From the NCBI RefSeq assembly GCF_012843265.1, contig NZ_JABAIT010000006.1:1-64000 (forward strand): a DNA stretch of 64,000 bases. The letters run 5' to 3'. This DNA comes from Bacillus sp. DNRA2 (GTDB lineage Bacteria; Bacillota; Bacilli; Bacillales; Cytobacillaceae). A program made the translations under genes and the position numbers. Of this stretch, positions 51,550-59,903 are shown one piece after another. The notes beneath the pieces were generated by a model that searched no databases, had not been told where the DNA came from, and was given only the letters and a program-made list of their open reading frames with translations. The stretch's first letter is position 1. Each line of letters opens with the position of its first letter.

Positions 51550-51667
51550 TTTGTGCTCCCTCCTATTGATCAGAAAGCCGTTACCCTAAGTTAATAGGAT
51601 GCGCCTTCAAACGGATTCAAATTCTAGCTAGTTTGTTTCTGTATGTATTGTATCATCGTTTGGGACT

Positions 51668-51683
51668 AGTTGTCTATACCAAT
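51668..51683 (-). promoter_or_regulatory. NagR operator upstream of nagB
   Basis: ATTGGTATAGACAACT on the reverse strand, identical to the known NagR (YvoA) operator of B. subtilis. A degenerate half-copy (TTTGTATATACCAA) follows at 51691. Confidence 0.85.
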
Positions 51684-51744
51684 ATAAATATTTGTATATA
51701 CCAAAGTTGAGAGCCAGAGAAAATCCCTGAAACCTTACGAAAAG

Positions 51745-51782
51745 CAAATAAAAACCCCGGAGAAAAGATACTCCAGGGTTAA
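51745..51782 (-). terminator. Terminator of the nagA-nagR-SIS unit
   Basis: On the reverse strand AACCCTGGAG...CTCCGGGGTT followed by TTTATTT. Confidence 0.85.
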
Positions 51783-51799
51783 AAATATACTTCATTCGA

Positions 51800-52537
51800 T
51801 TATCGCTCTAGCATTGGAATACGATTTTTATATTTATTGATGAGCTCCCGATTATGTTCTTCCGCTCCATCGGTATTACCGCTTTTGAAGATGGGGGGGT
51901 CAAACTGATTTTTAACCATCAATTTAACTGCCTCAACCATAATCCCGTTCACAATTGCTGTCCCGACCACCGTAGAGCCAGGGCCGAATGAAACGTTAAG
52001 ATTATCGTGGGTCATCAACGCATCACCGACGATAATATGAGTATCAATGTACATGTCAGCTGCTTGATATAGAAATTTCCCATTCTCATGGCGTGAAGAA
52101 ACATTCGCACCATAGGCCGACGATGTAATCGCGATGGTATAAGCACCATTGCTTCGTGCGAATTCAACGACGTCAATTGGAACAGGATTGCGGCCGGATG
52201 TTGAGACAACAATGACGATATCATTTTTGTTCAAGGAAACATTCTCAAGAAATGTCTCGGCAAATCGATTGGTTTTTTCTAATTGTGAAGAGCGAACGGC
52301 GCCTTTATGGAGCATTAAATCTTCAATTAAAATTGGATTAATCGGTACAAGTCCGCCAGCTCGGTAAAAAAGCTCTTCTGCTAACATATGAGAATGGCCA
52401 CAGCCAAAAATATGAATGATTCCATTTTGCTGAATACAGCTTGAAACTGCCGCTGCTGCCTTGTTAATCTTCTCTTTTTCTTCTTTTTCAACGATGCTTA
52501 ATAGTTCCTGAAGTTTTTGAAAATAAAGATTAAACAT
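51800..52537 (-). CDS. SIS domain sugar-phosphate protein (UPF0309 type)
   Basis: A 245-residue protein with one SIS domain: GIIHIFGCGHSHMLAEELFYRAGG (about 39-62), DIVIVVSTSGRNPVPIDVVEFARSNGAYTIAITSS (about 104-138; the STSGRN loop is the sugar-phosphate site) and a helical C-terminus with EEHNRELINKY. This is the UPF0309 family, related to phosphoheptose isomerases and MurQ. The neighbours (nagA, nagR, nagB) suggest it isomerises or binds an amino-sugar phosphate, which is inference. The ATG at 52537 follows CGGAGGCAACCCT. nagR is upstream, with a family A repeat in the gap. Confidence 0.8.
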   Translation of the reverse strand: MFNLYFQKLQELLSIVEKEEKEKINKAAAAVSSCIQQNGIIHIFGCGHSHMLAEELFYRAGGLVPINPILIEDLMLHKGAVRSSQLEKTNRFAETFLENVSLNKNDIVIVVSTSGRNPVPIDVVEFARSNGAYTIAITSSAYGANVSSRHENGKFLYQAADMYIDTHIIVGDALMTHDNLNVSFGPGSTVVGTAIVNGIMVEAVKLMVKNQFDPPIFKSGNTDGAEEHNRELINKYKNRIPMLER

Positions 52538-52576
52538 AGGGTTGCCTCCGAGAATAGGTTAGTATCTAGCTTAGGC

Positions 52577-52713
52577 GCTTTCCGCTTTTCTATTTTGTCT
52601 AGCTCCAGCGGCTAGGGGCTCGGGGTCATAAGCCAAATCACTTCAGAGGCTAACGCCTCTTACGTGATTCGTCTTATGCCTGTCGCCCCTGGGCAAGCCG
52701 CTTCCGCTTTTCG
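52577..52713 (+). repeat. Family A structured repeat, copy 6
   Basis: The core runs from TGTCTAGCTCCAGCGGC (52596) to CCGCTTCCGCTTTTCG (52713), preceded by an extra CCGCTTTTCTA end. Stems: AGCGGC/GCCGCT with GGGGC/GCCCC, CATAAG/CTTATG and AGAGGC/GCCTCT. It stops three bases from the nagR stop. Confidence 0.9.
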
Positions 52714-52715
52714 TA

Positions 52716-53438
52716 TTACCGCTTCATCTCAATCATGAACTTATAGCGGTCGGCACGGTAGGTTGATTTTACAAATTCGACAGGGGTGCCATCATGAAGA
52801 AAGGTTTGTCTTTGAATCAGCATGACGGGAGCACCCTTGTTGATGTTTAATAGGCTAGCTTCACTTTCTATCGCAATCGATGATTCGATTACTTGCTGAG
52901 CTCGGTCGATTTGTAAATGTAATTGGCCTTCAATGTACTCATAAAGTGATTGATTCACAATTTGCTCGGTTAGACCCTTAACGAGATTGGCAGAAATATA
53001 ATTCGTTTCTAAAGCCATGGGGACCCCGTCAGCTAGGCGAATCCGTTTGATTTCATATACTGGTCCGTGTTCTTGAATCGACAGTTGACCTGCAATCTTA
53101 CTGGTAGCAGGGATAATTTCAAAATGGAGCAATCTGCTTTCTGGCTCGTAGCCTCTTTGTTTCATATCTTCGGAAAAGCTGGTTAAACCTTGAAGCGGCT
53201 GTTCAATTTTTCGCTCAGACACAAAGGTTCCTTTACCTTGTAAACGATGTAAATATCCTTCGTTAACAAGCTGGGTGAAGGCCTGTCTGACGGTCATCCG
53301 GCTAATTTGATACTGCTCTGCATATTCTCTTTCGGCTGGAAGTGCATCACCGGGACGTAGCTCACCTTTTTCGATTAGCTCTTTAATCGATTCTGCTAGT
53401 TGGAAATATATTGGAATCGGAGAGTTTTTATCGATCAT
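52716..53438 (-). CDS. nagR: GntR/HutC family repressor NagR
   Basis: Represses N-acetylglucosamine genes and releases DNA on binding glucosamine-6-phosphate-type effectors. The 240-residue protein has an N-terminal winged helix (IPIYFQLAESIKELIEKGELRPGDALPAEREYAEQYQISRMTVRQAF, about 8-54, landmarks only; then GYLHRLQGKGTFVSE) and a UTRA effector domain (about 85-235: LLHFEIIPATSKIAGQL, YEIKRIRLADGVPMALETNYI). The ATG at 53438 has AAAGGAGCTG 12 bases upstream on the reverse strand. It lies 19 bases after nagA, so the two are co-transcribed, as in B. subtilis. Three matching operators are visible at 51668, 54700 and 54794. Confidence 0.93.
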   Translation of the reverse strand: MIDKNSPIPIYFQLAESIKELIEKGELRPGDALPAEREYAEQYQISRMTVRQAFTQLVNEGYLHRLQGKGTFVSERKIEQPLQGLTSFSEDMKQRGYEPESRLLHFEIIPATSKIAGQLSIQEHGPVYEIKRIRLADGVPMALETNYISANLVKGLTEQIVNQSLYEYIEGQLHLQIDRAQQVIESSIAIESEASLLNINKGAPVMLIQRQTFLHDGTPVEFVKSTYRADRYKFMIEMKR

Positions 53439-53457
53439 TTCTAGGGACAGCTCCTTT

Positions 53458-54648
53458 CTATTGTTTTTTAAAGCCGAGTTTGCCGCGGCAAAAAGTCATA
53501 AACACTTCTAATTGATCATCAAGGATGACGATGTCAGCGTCTTTTCCAACGGCAAGGCTGCCTTTTCGATCAAATAGGTTTAATTGCTTAGCTGGATTGA
53601 CCGAAGCCATCTCAATCGCCTCAGCCAGTGAACAACCGGTAAAGCCGATGATGTTTTTCAAAGCTTGTCCTAATTTTAAAACACTACCAGCAATTGTTCC
53701 GTCATGAAGGACAGCTTTTCCATCCGTTACGGTAACCGTTTGTCCGCCGAGATCGTATTGACCGTTCTTAAGGCATTTTGCGCGCATGGCATCTGTTATC
53801 AAAATTAAGCCATCACTATGCTTTTGCTGATAGGCAAGCTTAACCATCTCTGGTCGAGCGTGAATTCCATCGCAAATTATTTCCGCCTTTAATTCTTTGC
53901 GTAAGAAGGCAGCACCAACGACCCCTGGTTCACGGTGATGCAAGGGGCGCATTTGGTTATATAGATGGGTTAGCTGATTGGCACCGGCGGCAATGGCTTC
54001 ATCCATATCATCATACGTCGCATTGGAGTGTCCAATTGAAGCGATAATGCCAGTTTTTTTAAAATGACGTATTAATTCTAAGCCACCTGATTGTTCCGGT
54101 GCAATTGTAACCTGCTTGATGGTTTGCCTGGATAAATCCTGCCATTTATTAAATAATGAAAGGTTAGGGTCAACGATATGCTGAATCGGTTGCGCCCCAG
54201 CCATTTTTGGATTCACGAATGGGCCTTCAAGATGAATCCCGAGGATCTCTGCACAGCCCTGTGCGGGTTGCGCATTTATATATTGACCGGCATTTAATAA
54301 TGCTTTTTCAATTAAAGTTTGCGCTTGTGTCATGGTTGTTGCGAGGAAGCTAGTCGTACCTTCCTGTGGAAGTGCTGTTACCATCGTCTCGAGTGCTTCG
54401 TAAGTTCCATCCATCGTATCGGCACCACTTACGCCGTGAATATGCATATCAATCAACCCGGGAATGGCTGTATAATTGGAAGGCAGTTCAACGATTTCAA
54501 ATTCATCCTCGTCTTTGAGGTCGTTCATACTGCCTATTTCGATTATTTTCGTGTTATTTGTTTTGATATAACCATTTACAATCATGTTTGTTTCCGTATA
54601 TATTTGGACATTCTTGAATAAAGTACGATGATTGTGAAGAGTCCCCAT
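53458..54648 (-). CDS. nagA: N-acetylglucosamine-6-phosphate deacetylase
   Basis: Removes the acetyl group from GlcNAc-6-phosphate to give glucosamine-6-phosphate for NagB. The 396-residue amidohydrolase has the first metal motif LIDMHIHGVSGADTMDG (about 65-81), GIHLEGPFVNPKMAGAQ (Glu about 137), a zinc-ligand His in ASIGHSNATYDDM (about 208-220), LTHLYNQMRPLHHREPG and the catalytic Asp in LILITDAMRA (about 285). The ATG at 54648 follows AAAGGATGGAATTCGA. A NagR operator lies 52 bases upstream. Confidence 0.94.
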   Translation of the reverse strand: MGTLHNHRTLFKNVQIYTETNMIVNGYIKTNNTKIIEIGSMNDLKDEDEFEIVELPSNYTAIPGLIDMHIHGVSGADTMDGTYEALETMVTALPQEGTTSFLATTMTQAQTLIEKALLNAGQYINAQPAQGCAEILGIHLEGPFVNPKMAGAQPIQHIVDPNLSLFNKWQDLSRQTIKQVTIAPEQSGGLELIRHFKKTGIIASIGHSNATYDDMDEAIAAGANQLTHLYNQMRPLHHREPGVVGAAFLRKELKAEIICDGIHARPEMVKLAYQQKHSDGLILITDAMRAKCLKNGQYDLGGQTVTVTDGKAVLHDGTIAGSVLKLGQALKNIIGFTGCSLAEAIEMASVNPAKQLNLFDRKGSLAVGKDADIVILDDQLEVFMTFCRGKLGFKKQ

Positions 54649-54699
54649 TCGAATTCCATCCTTTCTTGAACTATTCCTATAGTAGCATTGACATCGTAT

Positions 54700-54715
54700 G
54701 GTTGTCTATACCAAT
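54700..54715 (-). promoter_or_regulatory. NagR operator upstream of nagA
   Basis: ATTGGTATAGACAACC on the reverse strand, one mismatch from the consensus at the last base. Confidence 0.85.
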
Positions 54716-54793
54716 ACAGAGAGTAAAGGTATGGTGATGCTGAACGTTGATATACTGGTGTTTAGCCATTACTCTCTTCTTTAATAAGATAAG

Positions 54794-54809
54794 ATTGGTA
54801 TAGATATCT
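54794..54809 (+). promoter_or_regulatory. NagR operator upstream of the PTS genes
   Basis: ATTGGTATAGATATCT, two mismatches from the consensus. It lies 22 bases upstream of the -35 element of the promoter at 54832 and could also serve an alternative promoter. Confidence 0.65.
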
Positions 54810-54831
54810 ATAAAATAAATCGTTTTTCACC

Positions 54832-54859
54832 TTGCATTTTCGAAACTAGATGATAGAAT
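54832..54859 (+). promoter_or_regulatory. Promoter of the EIIA-antiterminator-EIICB genes
   Basis: TTGCAT (54832-54837), 16 bases, TAGAAT (54854-54859). Confidence 0.55.
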
Positions 54860-54883
54860 ATGTTATATAAACATAATATTGAT

Positions 54884-54962
54884 CACATGTTACTGATTCG
54901 ATCAGGCATGGTGGTAAATAAAAGTTGCTCGTAGACTTTTTATTTTACCCCATGCCTTTTTG
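54884..54962 (+). promoter_or_regulatory. RAT antiterminator site and overlapping terminator
   Basis: The leader contains GTTACTG-ATTCGAT-CAGGCATGG (54898 region), of the BglG-family RAT type, overlapping the left arm of a long terminator: AGGCATGG and GGTAAATAAAA pair with TTTTATTTTACC and CCATGCCT, followed by TTTTTG. An antiterminator bound to the RAT would prevent the terminator. The matching regulator is the gene at 55551. Confidence 0.85.
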
Positions 54963-55024
54963 TGTTCATTTTAAACTTGTGACTGAATCCTCACGAATAA
55001 ATTCATAATAAGGAGTAAACAGCA

Positions 55025-55510
55025 ATGGCATGGAAATTTTTTAAAAAGGACCAATTACAAATATTCACACCTGTTGATGGAAAAGTCATTCCGCTTGAGG
55101 AAGTTCCAGACCCTGTTTTTAGTCAAAAAATGATGGGAGAGGGCGTAGCGGTTATTCCTGAAACTGGAAATGTGTATGCTCCTGTAAACGGAACCATTAT
55201 TCAAATCGCGAATACAAAGCACGCCGTAGGAATTTTAACAAAGGATGGGACAGAAATTCTCATTCATGTCGGCTTGGACACGGTTTCGTTGAAGGGGCAA
55301 GGCTTTCATGTGCCGGTCAAGCTTGGTGACGAAGTATCGATGGGCGACTTATTAATAGAAGTTGATTGGGAATTTTTGAAGGCTAATGGAAAAAATATCG
55401 TCACACCGATTGTGATTACAAATAGCCAAAATAGCGAAAAAACGTATGCTGTTACCGCTGAAAAAGAGGTCCAGCACGGGAAGTCAGTCATCTTGACAGC
55501 CTCCAGTTAA
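55025..55510 (+). CDS. PTS glucose-family EIIA protein
   Basis: Phosphocarrier EIIA of the glucose/sucrose family, taking phosphate from HPr and giving it to an EIIB domain. The 161-residue protein aligns with Crr and the EIIA domain of PtsG: TPVDGKVIPLEEVPDPVFSQKMMGEGVAV (about 15-43), YAPVNGTI, His76 in NTKHAVGIL-type position and the phosphorylated His in ILIHVGLDTVSLKG (about 83-96). The ATG follows AAGGAGTAAACAGCA. The EIICB gene two positions downstream lacks an EIIA domain, so this stand-alone EIIA probably completes it. Confidence 0.9.
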   Translation: MAWKFFKKDQLQIFTPVDGKVIPLEEVPDPVFSQKMMGEGVAVIPETGNVYAPVNGTIIQIANTKHAVGILTKDGTEILIHVGLDTVSLKGQGFHVPVKLGDEVSMGDLLIEVDWEFLKANGKNIVTPIVITNSQNSEKTYAVTAEKEVQHGKSVILTASS

Positions 55511-55550
55511 TAATGGATTGAACGACGATTTCATACGAGGAGATCTACCG

Positions 55551-56369
55551 ATGAAAATTACAAAAATACTAAATAACAACGCTGTGGTCGTAATTGATGG
55601 AAATGAAGAGAAAATTGCGATTGGTGCAGGCGTTGCTTTTCAAAAGAGTAGAAATGATATCGTTAACCCCCAGAAAATTGAAAAGTTATTTGTATTGAAG
55701 GAAAACGAAAAGCTAGGCCAGCTACTTAGCCGAATTCCAGGCGAGCATTTTATTATTTCAGAGCAAATCATTTCTTACGCTGAGGAGTTTCTCGGCACCC
55801 AATTAAATGAACATATTCATATTGTCCTTACCGATCATATCTCTTTTGCGATTGAAAGAGAACGGGATGGAATTCACATAAAAAATAAGCTGCTCCAAGA
55901 AATTAAGATTTTATATCCAAAAGAATACGAAGTAGGTATTTGGGCAATCGGGCATATCAAAAAGGCATTAAATATTGAGATGCCGGTTGACGAGGCAGCG
56001 TTTATTGCCCTTCATATTCATACGATGAAGCTTAAAGGAGGTGACCTGCGGCAAACAGTCAGACAAACCACCATTATTAGAGATATGGTTCATCGGATTA
56101 TGGAATTCATGAACATCAAGGTGAATGAAGATGACCTATCGTATCAACGCCTTATTACCCACTTGCGGTTTGCTTTAACGAGGGTGAACCAATACGAACA
56201 CCATACGATGGATCGTGAAATGCAAGAGATGATTATAAAGAAGTTCCATCATTCTCATCAATGTACCTTAAGTGTGGCAAAGGATTTGGCGGAAATGCAT
56301 GGAGTAGAACTACCAGATCATGAACTAGCTTTTATCACGCTCCATATTGAAAGATTACGGAAACATTAA
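55551..56369 (+). CDS. BglG/LicT-family transcriptional antiterminator
   Basis: An RNA-binding antiterminator controlled by PTS phosphorylation. The 272-residue protein has the CAT RNA-binding domain (about 1-55: MKITKILNNNAVVVID, GAGVAFQKSRND), PRD1 (about 65-170, conserved His in LTDHISFAIERERDGI and ALHIHTMKL) and PRD2 (about 175-272, His in LITHLRFALTRVN and ITLHIERLR). The ATG at 55551 follows GAGGAGATCTACCG. Its target is very likely the RAT/terminator at 54884, so the operon would be autoregulated. Position inside a GlcNAc operon is unusual; such regulators more often go with beta-glucosides, sucrose or glucose. Confidence 0.9.
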   Translation: MKITKILNNNAVVVIDGNEEKIAIGAGVAFQKSRNDIVNPQKIEKLFVLKENEKLGQLLSRIPGEHFIISEQIISYAEEFLGTQLNEHIHIVLTDHISFAIERERDGIHIKNKLLQEIKILYPKEYEVGIWAIGHIKKALNIEMPVDEAAFIALHIHTMKLKGGDLRQTVRQTTIIRDMVHRIMEFMNIKVNEDDLSYQRLITHLRFALTRVNQYEHHTMDREMQEMIIKKFHHSHQCTLSVAKDLAEMHGVELPDHELAFITLHIERLRKH

Positions 56370-56483
56370 TGGATTCATATTTTTACCATCATCATTTTTA
56401 AAATCATACTTATTTTTTTAAAGCATTTATCTGTTTATATTTTTTCGTATTACATCTTAACAAAACGTTAGGAGGAATCATAA

Positions 56484-57944
56484 ATGTTAATGAAATATCT
56501 TCAAAAATTAGGACGTTCTTTAATGCTGCCAGTTGCAGTATTGCCTGCAGCGGCAATTTTAATGGGGATTGGTTATTGGATTGACCCAACAGGCTGGGGA
56601 GCAGACAGCCCTGTTGCTGCATTTTTAATCAAAGCAGGTGGGTCAATTATTGATAATATGGCAATTTTATTTGCCGTTGGGGTTGCACTTGGAATGTCGA
56701 AGGACAAGGATGGCTCCGCGGCATTGAGCGGGTTGGTTGGATATCTTGTTGTAACGACTGTACTATCAACCAATTCAGTGGCATTGCTTCAAGGGATTGA
56801 GCCAGAAGCAGTTAATCCTGCTTTTGCAAAAATCGGTACACAATTCATTGGAATTTTCTCAGGGATTATCGCATCGATCATGTACAATCGCTTCAGCCAT
56901 GTGAAGTTGCCTGATGCTTTATCTTTCTTCAGTGGTAAGCGACTTGTTCCGATTATGACCGCTTTGGCTATGCTTGCTGCATCATTTGTATTGTACTTTG
57001 TATGGCCGGCGATTTTCTCAGGTTTAGTAAGCTTCGGTAAAACAATCAGTGATTTAGGGGCAGTAGGTGCAGGTATCTATGGCTTCTTAAACCGCTTACT
57101 CATTCCAATTGGATTACACCATGCCTTAAACTCCGTATTCTGGTTTGATGTCGCCGGAATTAACGATATCGGTAATTTCTGGGCAAGTAAAGGTGAACAA
57201 GGCGTTACTGGTATGTATCAAGCAGGATTTTTCCCTGTGATGATGTTTGGTTTACCAGCAGCAGCATTAGCGATGTATCATACTGCTAAAACCAAAAAGA
57301 AAAAGCAAGTAGCCGCATTGATGCTTGCCGCAGGGGTTGCGTCATTCTTTACGGGAGTTACAGAACCGCTTGAATTTGCCTTTATGTTTGCTGCGCCATT
57401 ATTATATTTCATCCATGCTTTATTAACAGGTCTTTCTCTAGCTGTAGCGGCGATGTTCCATTGGACAGCTGGGTTTGGCTTTAGCGCTGGTTTGGTAGAC
57501 TTTGTGTTAAGTTTAAAAATACCGATTGCCAATCAGCCATTTATGTTAATCGTTCAAGGCTTAGTGTTTGCAGTCATTTATTATTTCGGATTCCGCTTCT
57601 TGATTACTAAGTTTAACTTAATGACACCAGGACGCGATGAAGATGCAGATGAAGATGCTACCGCAAAAGTGGTTGAGCTTAATGGAAAATCAAGATTTTC
57701 CGCAATGGCTGCTAGTATTTATGAAGGCTTAGGTGGAGATATAAACGTCATTTCAGTTGATAATTGTATTACGCGCCTAAGAGTAGAAGTGAAAGATATG
57801 AAACTAGTCGACCAAAAAATGATTAAGGCAACTGGTGTTCCAGGAATTAATATTGTCGGACCACAAAGTATCCAAGTCATTGTTGGCACAAACGTCCAGT
57901 TTGTTGCTGATGAAATCGAAAATATCCGTCGTAAAATAAGCTAA
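56484..57944 (+). CDS. nagP: PTS N-acetylglucosamine-specific EIICB component
   Basis: Imports and phosphorylates GlcNAc. The 486-residue protein has an EIIC membrane domain (about 1-370, about ten segments; GRSLMLPVAVLPAAAILMGIG, LNRLLIPIGLHHALNSVFWF, FFTGVTEPLEFAFMF with the conserved Glu) and an EIIB domain (about 405-486) with the phosphorylated Cys in DNCITRLRVEV (about 430). The LHHALNSVFWF and length without EIIA match NagP/NagE-type permeases rather than PtsG. The ATG follows TTAGGAGGAATCATAA; ATG 56490 is an alternative. EIIA is supplied by the gene at 55025. Confidence 0.9.
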   Translation: MLMKYLQKLGRSLMLPVAVLPAAAILMGIGYWIDPTGWGADSPVAAFLIKAGGSIIDNMAILFAVGVALGMSKDKDGSAALSGLVGYLVVTTVLSTNSVALLQGIEPEAVNPAFAKIGTQFIGIFSGIIASIMYNRFSHVKLPDALSFFSGKRLVPIMTALAMLAASFVLYFVWPAIFSGLVSFGKTISDLGAVGAGIYGFLNRLLIPIGLHHALNSVFWFDVAGINDIGNFWASKGEQGVTGMYQAGFFPVMMFGLPAAALAMYHTAKTKKKKQVAALMLAAGVASFFTGVTEPLEFAFMFAAPLLYFIHALLTGLSLAVAAMFHWTAGFGFSAGLVDFVLSLKIPIANQPFMLIVQGLVFAVIYYFGFRFLITKFNLMTPGRDEDADEDATAKVVELNGKSRFSAMAASIYEGLGGDINVISVDNCITRLRVEVKDMKLVDQKMIKATGVPGINIVGPQSIQVIVGTNVQFVADEIENIRRKIS

Positions 57945-57951
57945 TTGCTAG

Positions 57952-57987
57952 GGCCTGAATCTTTTCACCTCAAGATTCAGGCTTTTT
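57952..57987 (+). terminator. Terminator of the nag PTS operon
   Basis: GCCTGAATCTT pairs with AAGATTCAGGC around TTCACCTC, followed by TTTTTC. Confidence 0.92.
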
Positions 57988-58058
57988 CTTAAGTCTAAAC
58001 CCTTGTGGACGTGCATATGTTGAATTAGTAAGTCCAAGTGTCCAAGGGGGCGAAAGAT

Positions 58059-58613
58059 TTGGCCGCAATGATTGGTGAAATGTTCACCTTGTGTGTGATG
58101 GCATTTGCATTAGGAATGGATGCCTTTTCCGTCGGTCTTGGCATGGGCATGATCCGCCTCAAGCTCAAGCAAATATTCAAAATCGGCGTTATGATAGGGT
58201 TATTTCACGTTTGGATGCCGCTGTTAGGCATCATTGCTGGAAGATTTCTGTCAGATAAATTTGGGCAATTTGCCGGCTATGCCGGAGGATTGCTATTGCT
58301 GATTCTCGGACTGCAAATGATTTGGTCGAGCCTAAAAAGCGAGGAAAACCGCCTCATTACACCGGTCGGCTTTGGTCTTATCGTGTTTGCATTAAGCGTG
58401 AGCCTTGACAGTTTTTCCGTCGGTCTGACGCTCGGAATTTACAAAGCAAAAACGCTGGCTGTCCTGATTAGCTTTGGGATTGCCGCGACTCTGTTGACCT
58501 GGGCGGGACTCCTTGTCGGCCGCAAAGTGCAAGGCTGGCTTGGCACCTATAGCGAAGCGCTCGGTGGCAGCATCCTCCTCGGCTTTGGTCTCAAGCTCCT
58601 TTTGCCTATATGA
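58059..58613 (+). CDS. mntP: Manganese efflux pump MntP
   Basis: Exports Mn2+ when it is in excess. The 184-residue protein has six transmembrane segments in two repeats, with the two conserved acidic motifs [18 protein letters not shown] (about 11-28) and [17 protein letters not shown] (about 111-127). The start is TTG 58059, eight bases after AAGGGGG, which gives [11 protein letters not shown] aligned with the B. subtilis YwlD start; the frame back to 58038 overlaps the ribosome binding site. It resumes the B. subtilis order after the nag island. A yybP-ykoY-type manganese riboswitch was not recognised upstream. Confidence 0.9.
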   Translation: MAAMIGEMFTLCVMAFALGMDAFSVGLGMGMIRLKLKQIFKIGVMIGLFHVWMPLLGIIAGRFLSDKFGQFAGYAGGLLLLILGLQMIWSSLKSEENRLITPVGFGLIVFALSVSLDSFSVGLTLGIYKAKTLAVLISFGIAATLLTWAGLLVGRKVQGWLGTYSEALGGSILLGFGLKLLLPI

Positions 58614-58630
58614 TAAACCGTTCCATCTTG

Positions 58631-58661
58631 AAACCTTAGTTCGCGACTAGGGTTTTTTTAT
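58631..58661 (+). terminator. Terminator of mntP
   Basis: AAACCTTAGT pairs with ACTAGGGTTT around TCGCG, followed by TTTTA. Confidence 0.85.
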
Positions 58662-58789
58662 TTGCTCGAGTATATGTGCCCTTTTTCCGGATTGGTACGA
58701 GTAAATGGTATGCATTCGACAGCAGGTTTCATTATTATGTGATTCGTCCAATAATGCTTATAATGGAAGTAAAGACTGGAGGGATGAAA

Positions 58790-59242
58790 ATGCGGATTTT
58801 ATTTGTTTGCACAGGGAATACATGTAGAAGCCCAATGGCCGAGGCTATTTTAAAAAATAAAGCAGTTGAAGGCATCGAAGTAAAGTCTGCAGGGGTTTTC
58901 GCGGTTGATGGCAGCCCAGCATCTTCCCATGCTCGGACCGTGCTTGGTGAGAACAACATTCCAGAGGAGCACCGCTCCACGATGCTTTCTGAAGCGGAAA
59001 TCAATTGGGCCACTCATATTTTCACGATGACGGTTGGCCATAAGGCATCGGTGCTCGCCTATTTTCCACAAGCAGCGAACAAAACATACACGATAAAGGA
59101 ATTTGCGGCGGTTGAAGACAGCTTTATAGGTCAAGATGTGGTTGACCCGTTCGGTGGACCACTCGAACTCTACCGGCAAACCTTCGCCGAAATCGAAAAC
59201 ACCATCGATAAAATCATTAATCGCCTTACTAGTGAAAAGTAA
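58790..59242 (+). CDS. ywlE: Protein-arginine phosphatase YwlE
   Basis: Removes phosphate from arginines marked by the kinase McsB for ClpCP degradation and in stress control. The 150-residue protein is a low-molecular-weight tyrosine-phosphatase fold with the P-loop CTGNTCRS (Cys7-Ser14). Thr11 in this loop is the residue that gives arginine over tyrosine specificity in YwlE. The general acid Asp is in VVDPFGGPLELY (about 118). The start is ATG 58790, after GGAGGGATGAAA, giving MRILFVCTGN; the longer frame from 58676 is not conserved. Confidence 0.93.
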   Translation: MRILFVCTGNTCRSPMAEAILKNKAVEGIEVKSAGVFAVDGSPASSHARTVLGENNIPEEHRSTMLSEAEINWATHIFTMTVGHKASVLAYFPQAANKTYTIKEFAAVEDSFIGQDVVDPFGGPLELYRQTFAEIENTIDKIINRLTSEK

Positions 59243-59335
59243 TTATTACTGCAAAGATAAATTTGAAATCTTACTACTTTCATGTCAAAATAATGATGTT
59301 TAAATATATGGTTTAGATAACAGGAGGAAACAATA

Positions 59336-59779
59336 ATGAAAGTAGCAATCGCATCTGATCACGGTGGACTAGTCCTTCGTGAAGAAATAAAGAATTTAAT
59401 GGATGAAATGGGCATTCAATATGAAGATTTTGGCTGTGAGTGCGAATCCTCAGTTGACTACCCAGACTACGCTTTACCGGTTGCTGAAAAAGTAGCATCG
59501 GGCGAATTTGATCGCGGCATCCTCGTTTGTGGCACCGGAATTGGCATGAGCATCGCCGCAAATAAGGTGAAGGGCATCCGCGCTGCGCTAGTTCATGACG
59601 TATTCTCAGCAATCGCTACTCGTGAGCACAACGACAGCAATATTTTAACAATGGGTGAACGCGTCATCGGAGCGGGTCTTGCTCGTGAAATTGCAAAAGC
59701 TTGGTTAACAACAGAATTTCAAGGCGGTCGTCATGCTAATCGCGTGAACAAAATTACCGCAATTGAATTAGGTAAATAA
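59336..59779 (+). CDS. rpiB: Ribose-5-phosphate isomerase B
   Basis: Interconverts ribose-5-phosphate and ribulose-5-phosphate. The 147-residue protein has the RpiB/LacAB motifs IASDHGGLVLREEI (about 5-18), SVDYPDYALPVAEKV (about 39-53), the catalytic Cys in ILVCGTGIGMSIAANKVKGIRAA (about 62-84) and REHNDSNILTMG (His about 98). The ATG at 59336 follows CAGGAGGAAACAATA. Downstream is ywlG, as in B. subtilis. A minor allose-phosphate activity is possible in this family. Confidence 0.93.
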   Translation: MKVAIASDHGGLVLREEIKNLMDEMGIQYEDFGCECESSVDYPDYALPVAEKVASGEFDRGILVCGTGIGMSIAANKVKGIRAALVHDVFSAIATREHNDSNILTMGERVIGAGLAREIAKAWLTTEFQGGRHANRVNKITAIELGK

Positions 59780-59903
59780 TTTGGCAAACCCGGTGCGCCT
59801 TAACTAGACGCCAAAGCCGGAAGCCACTGCCCATCCATAAGTCACGGCAACAATTTCCGGTAAAACGGAAGATGATTATGGGCGCAGAAAGGAGGAGGGC
59901 CTC

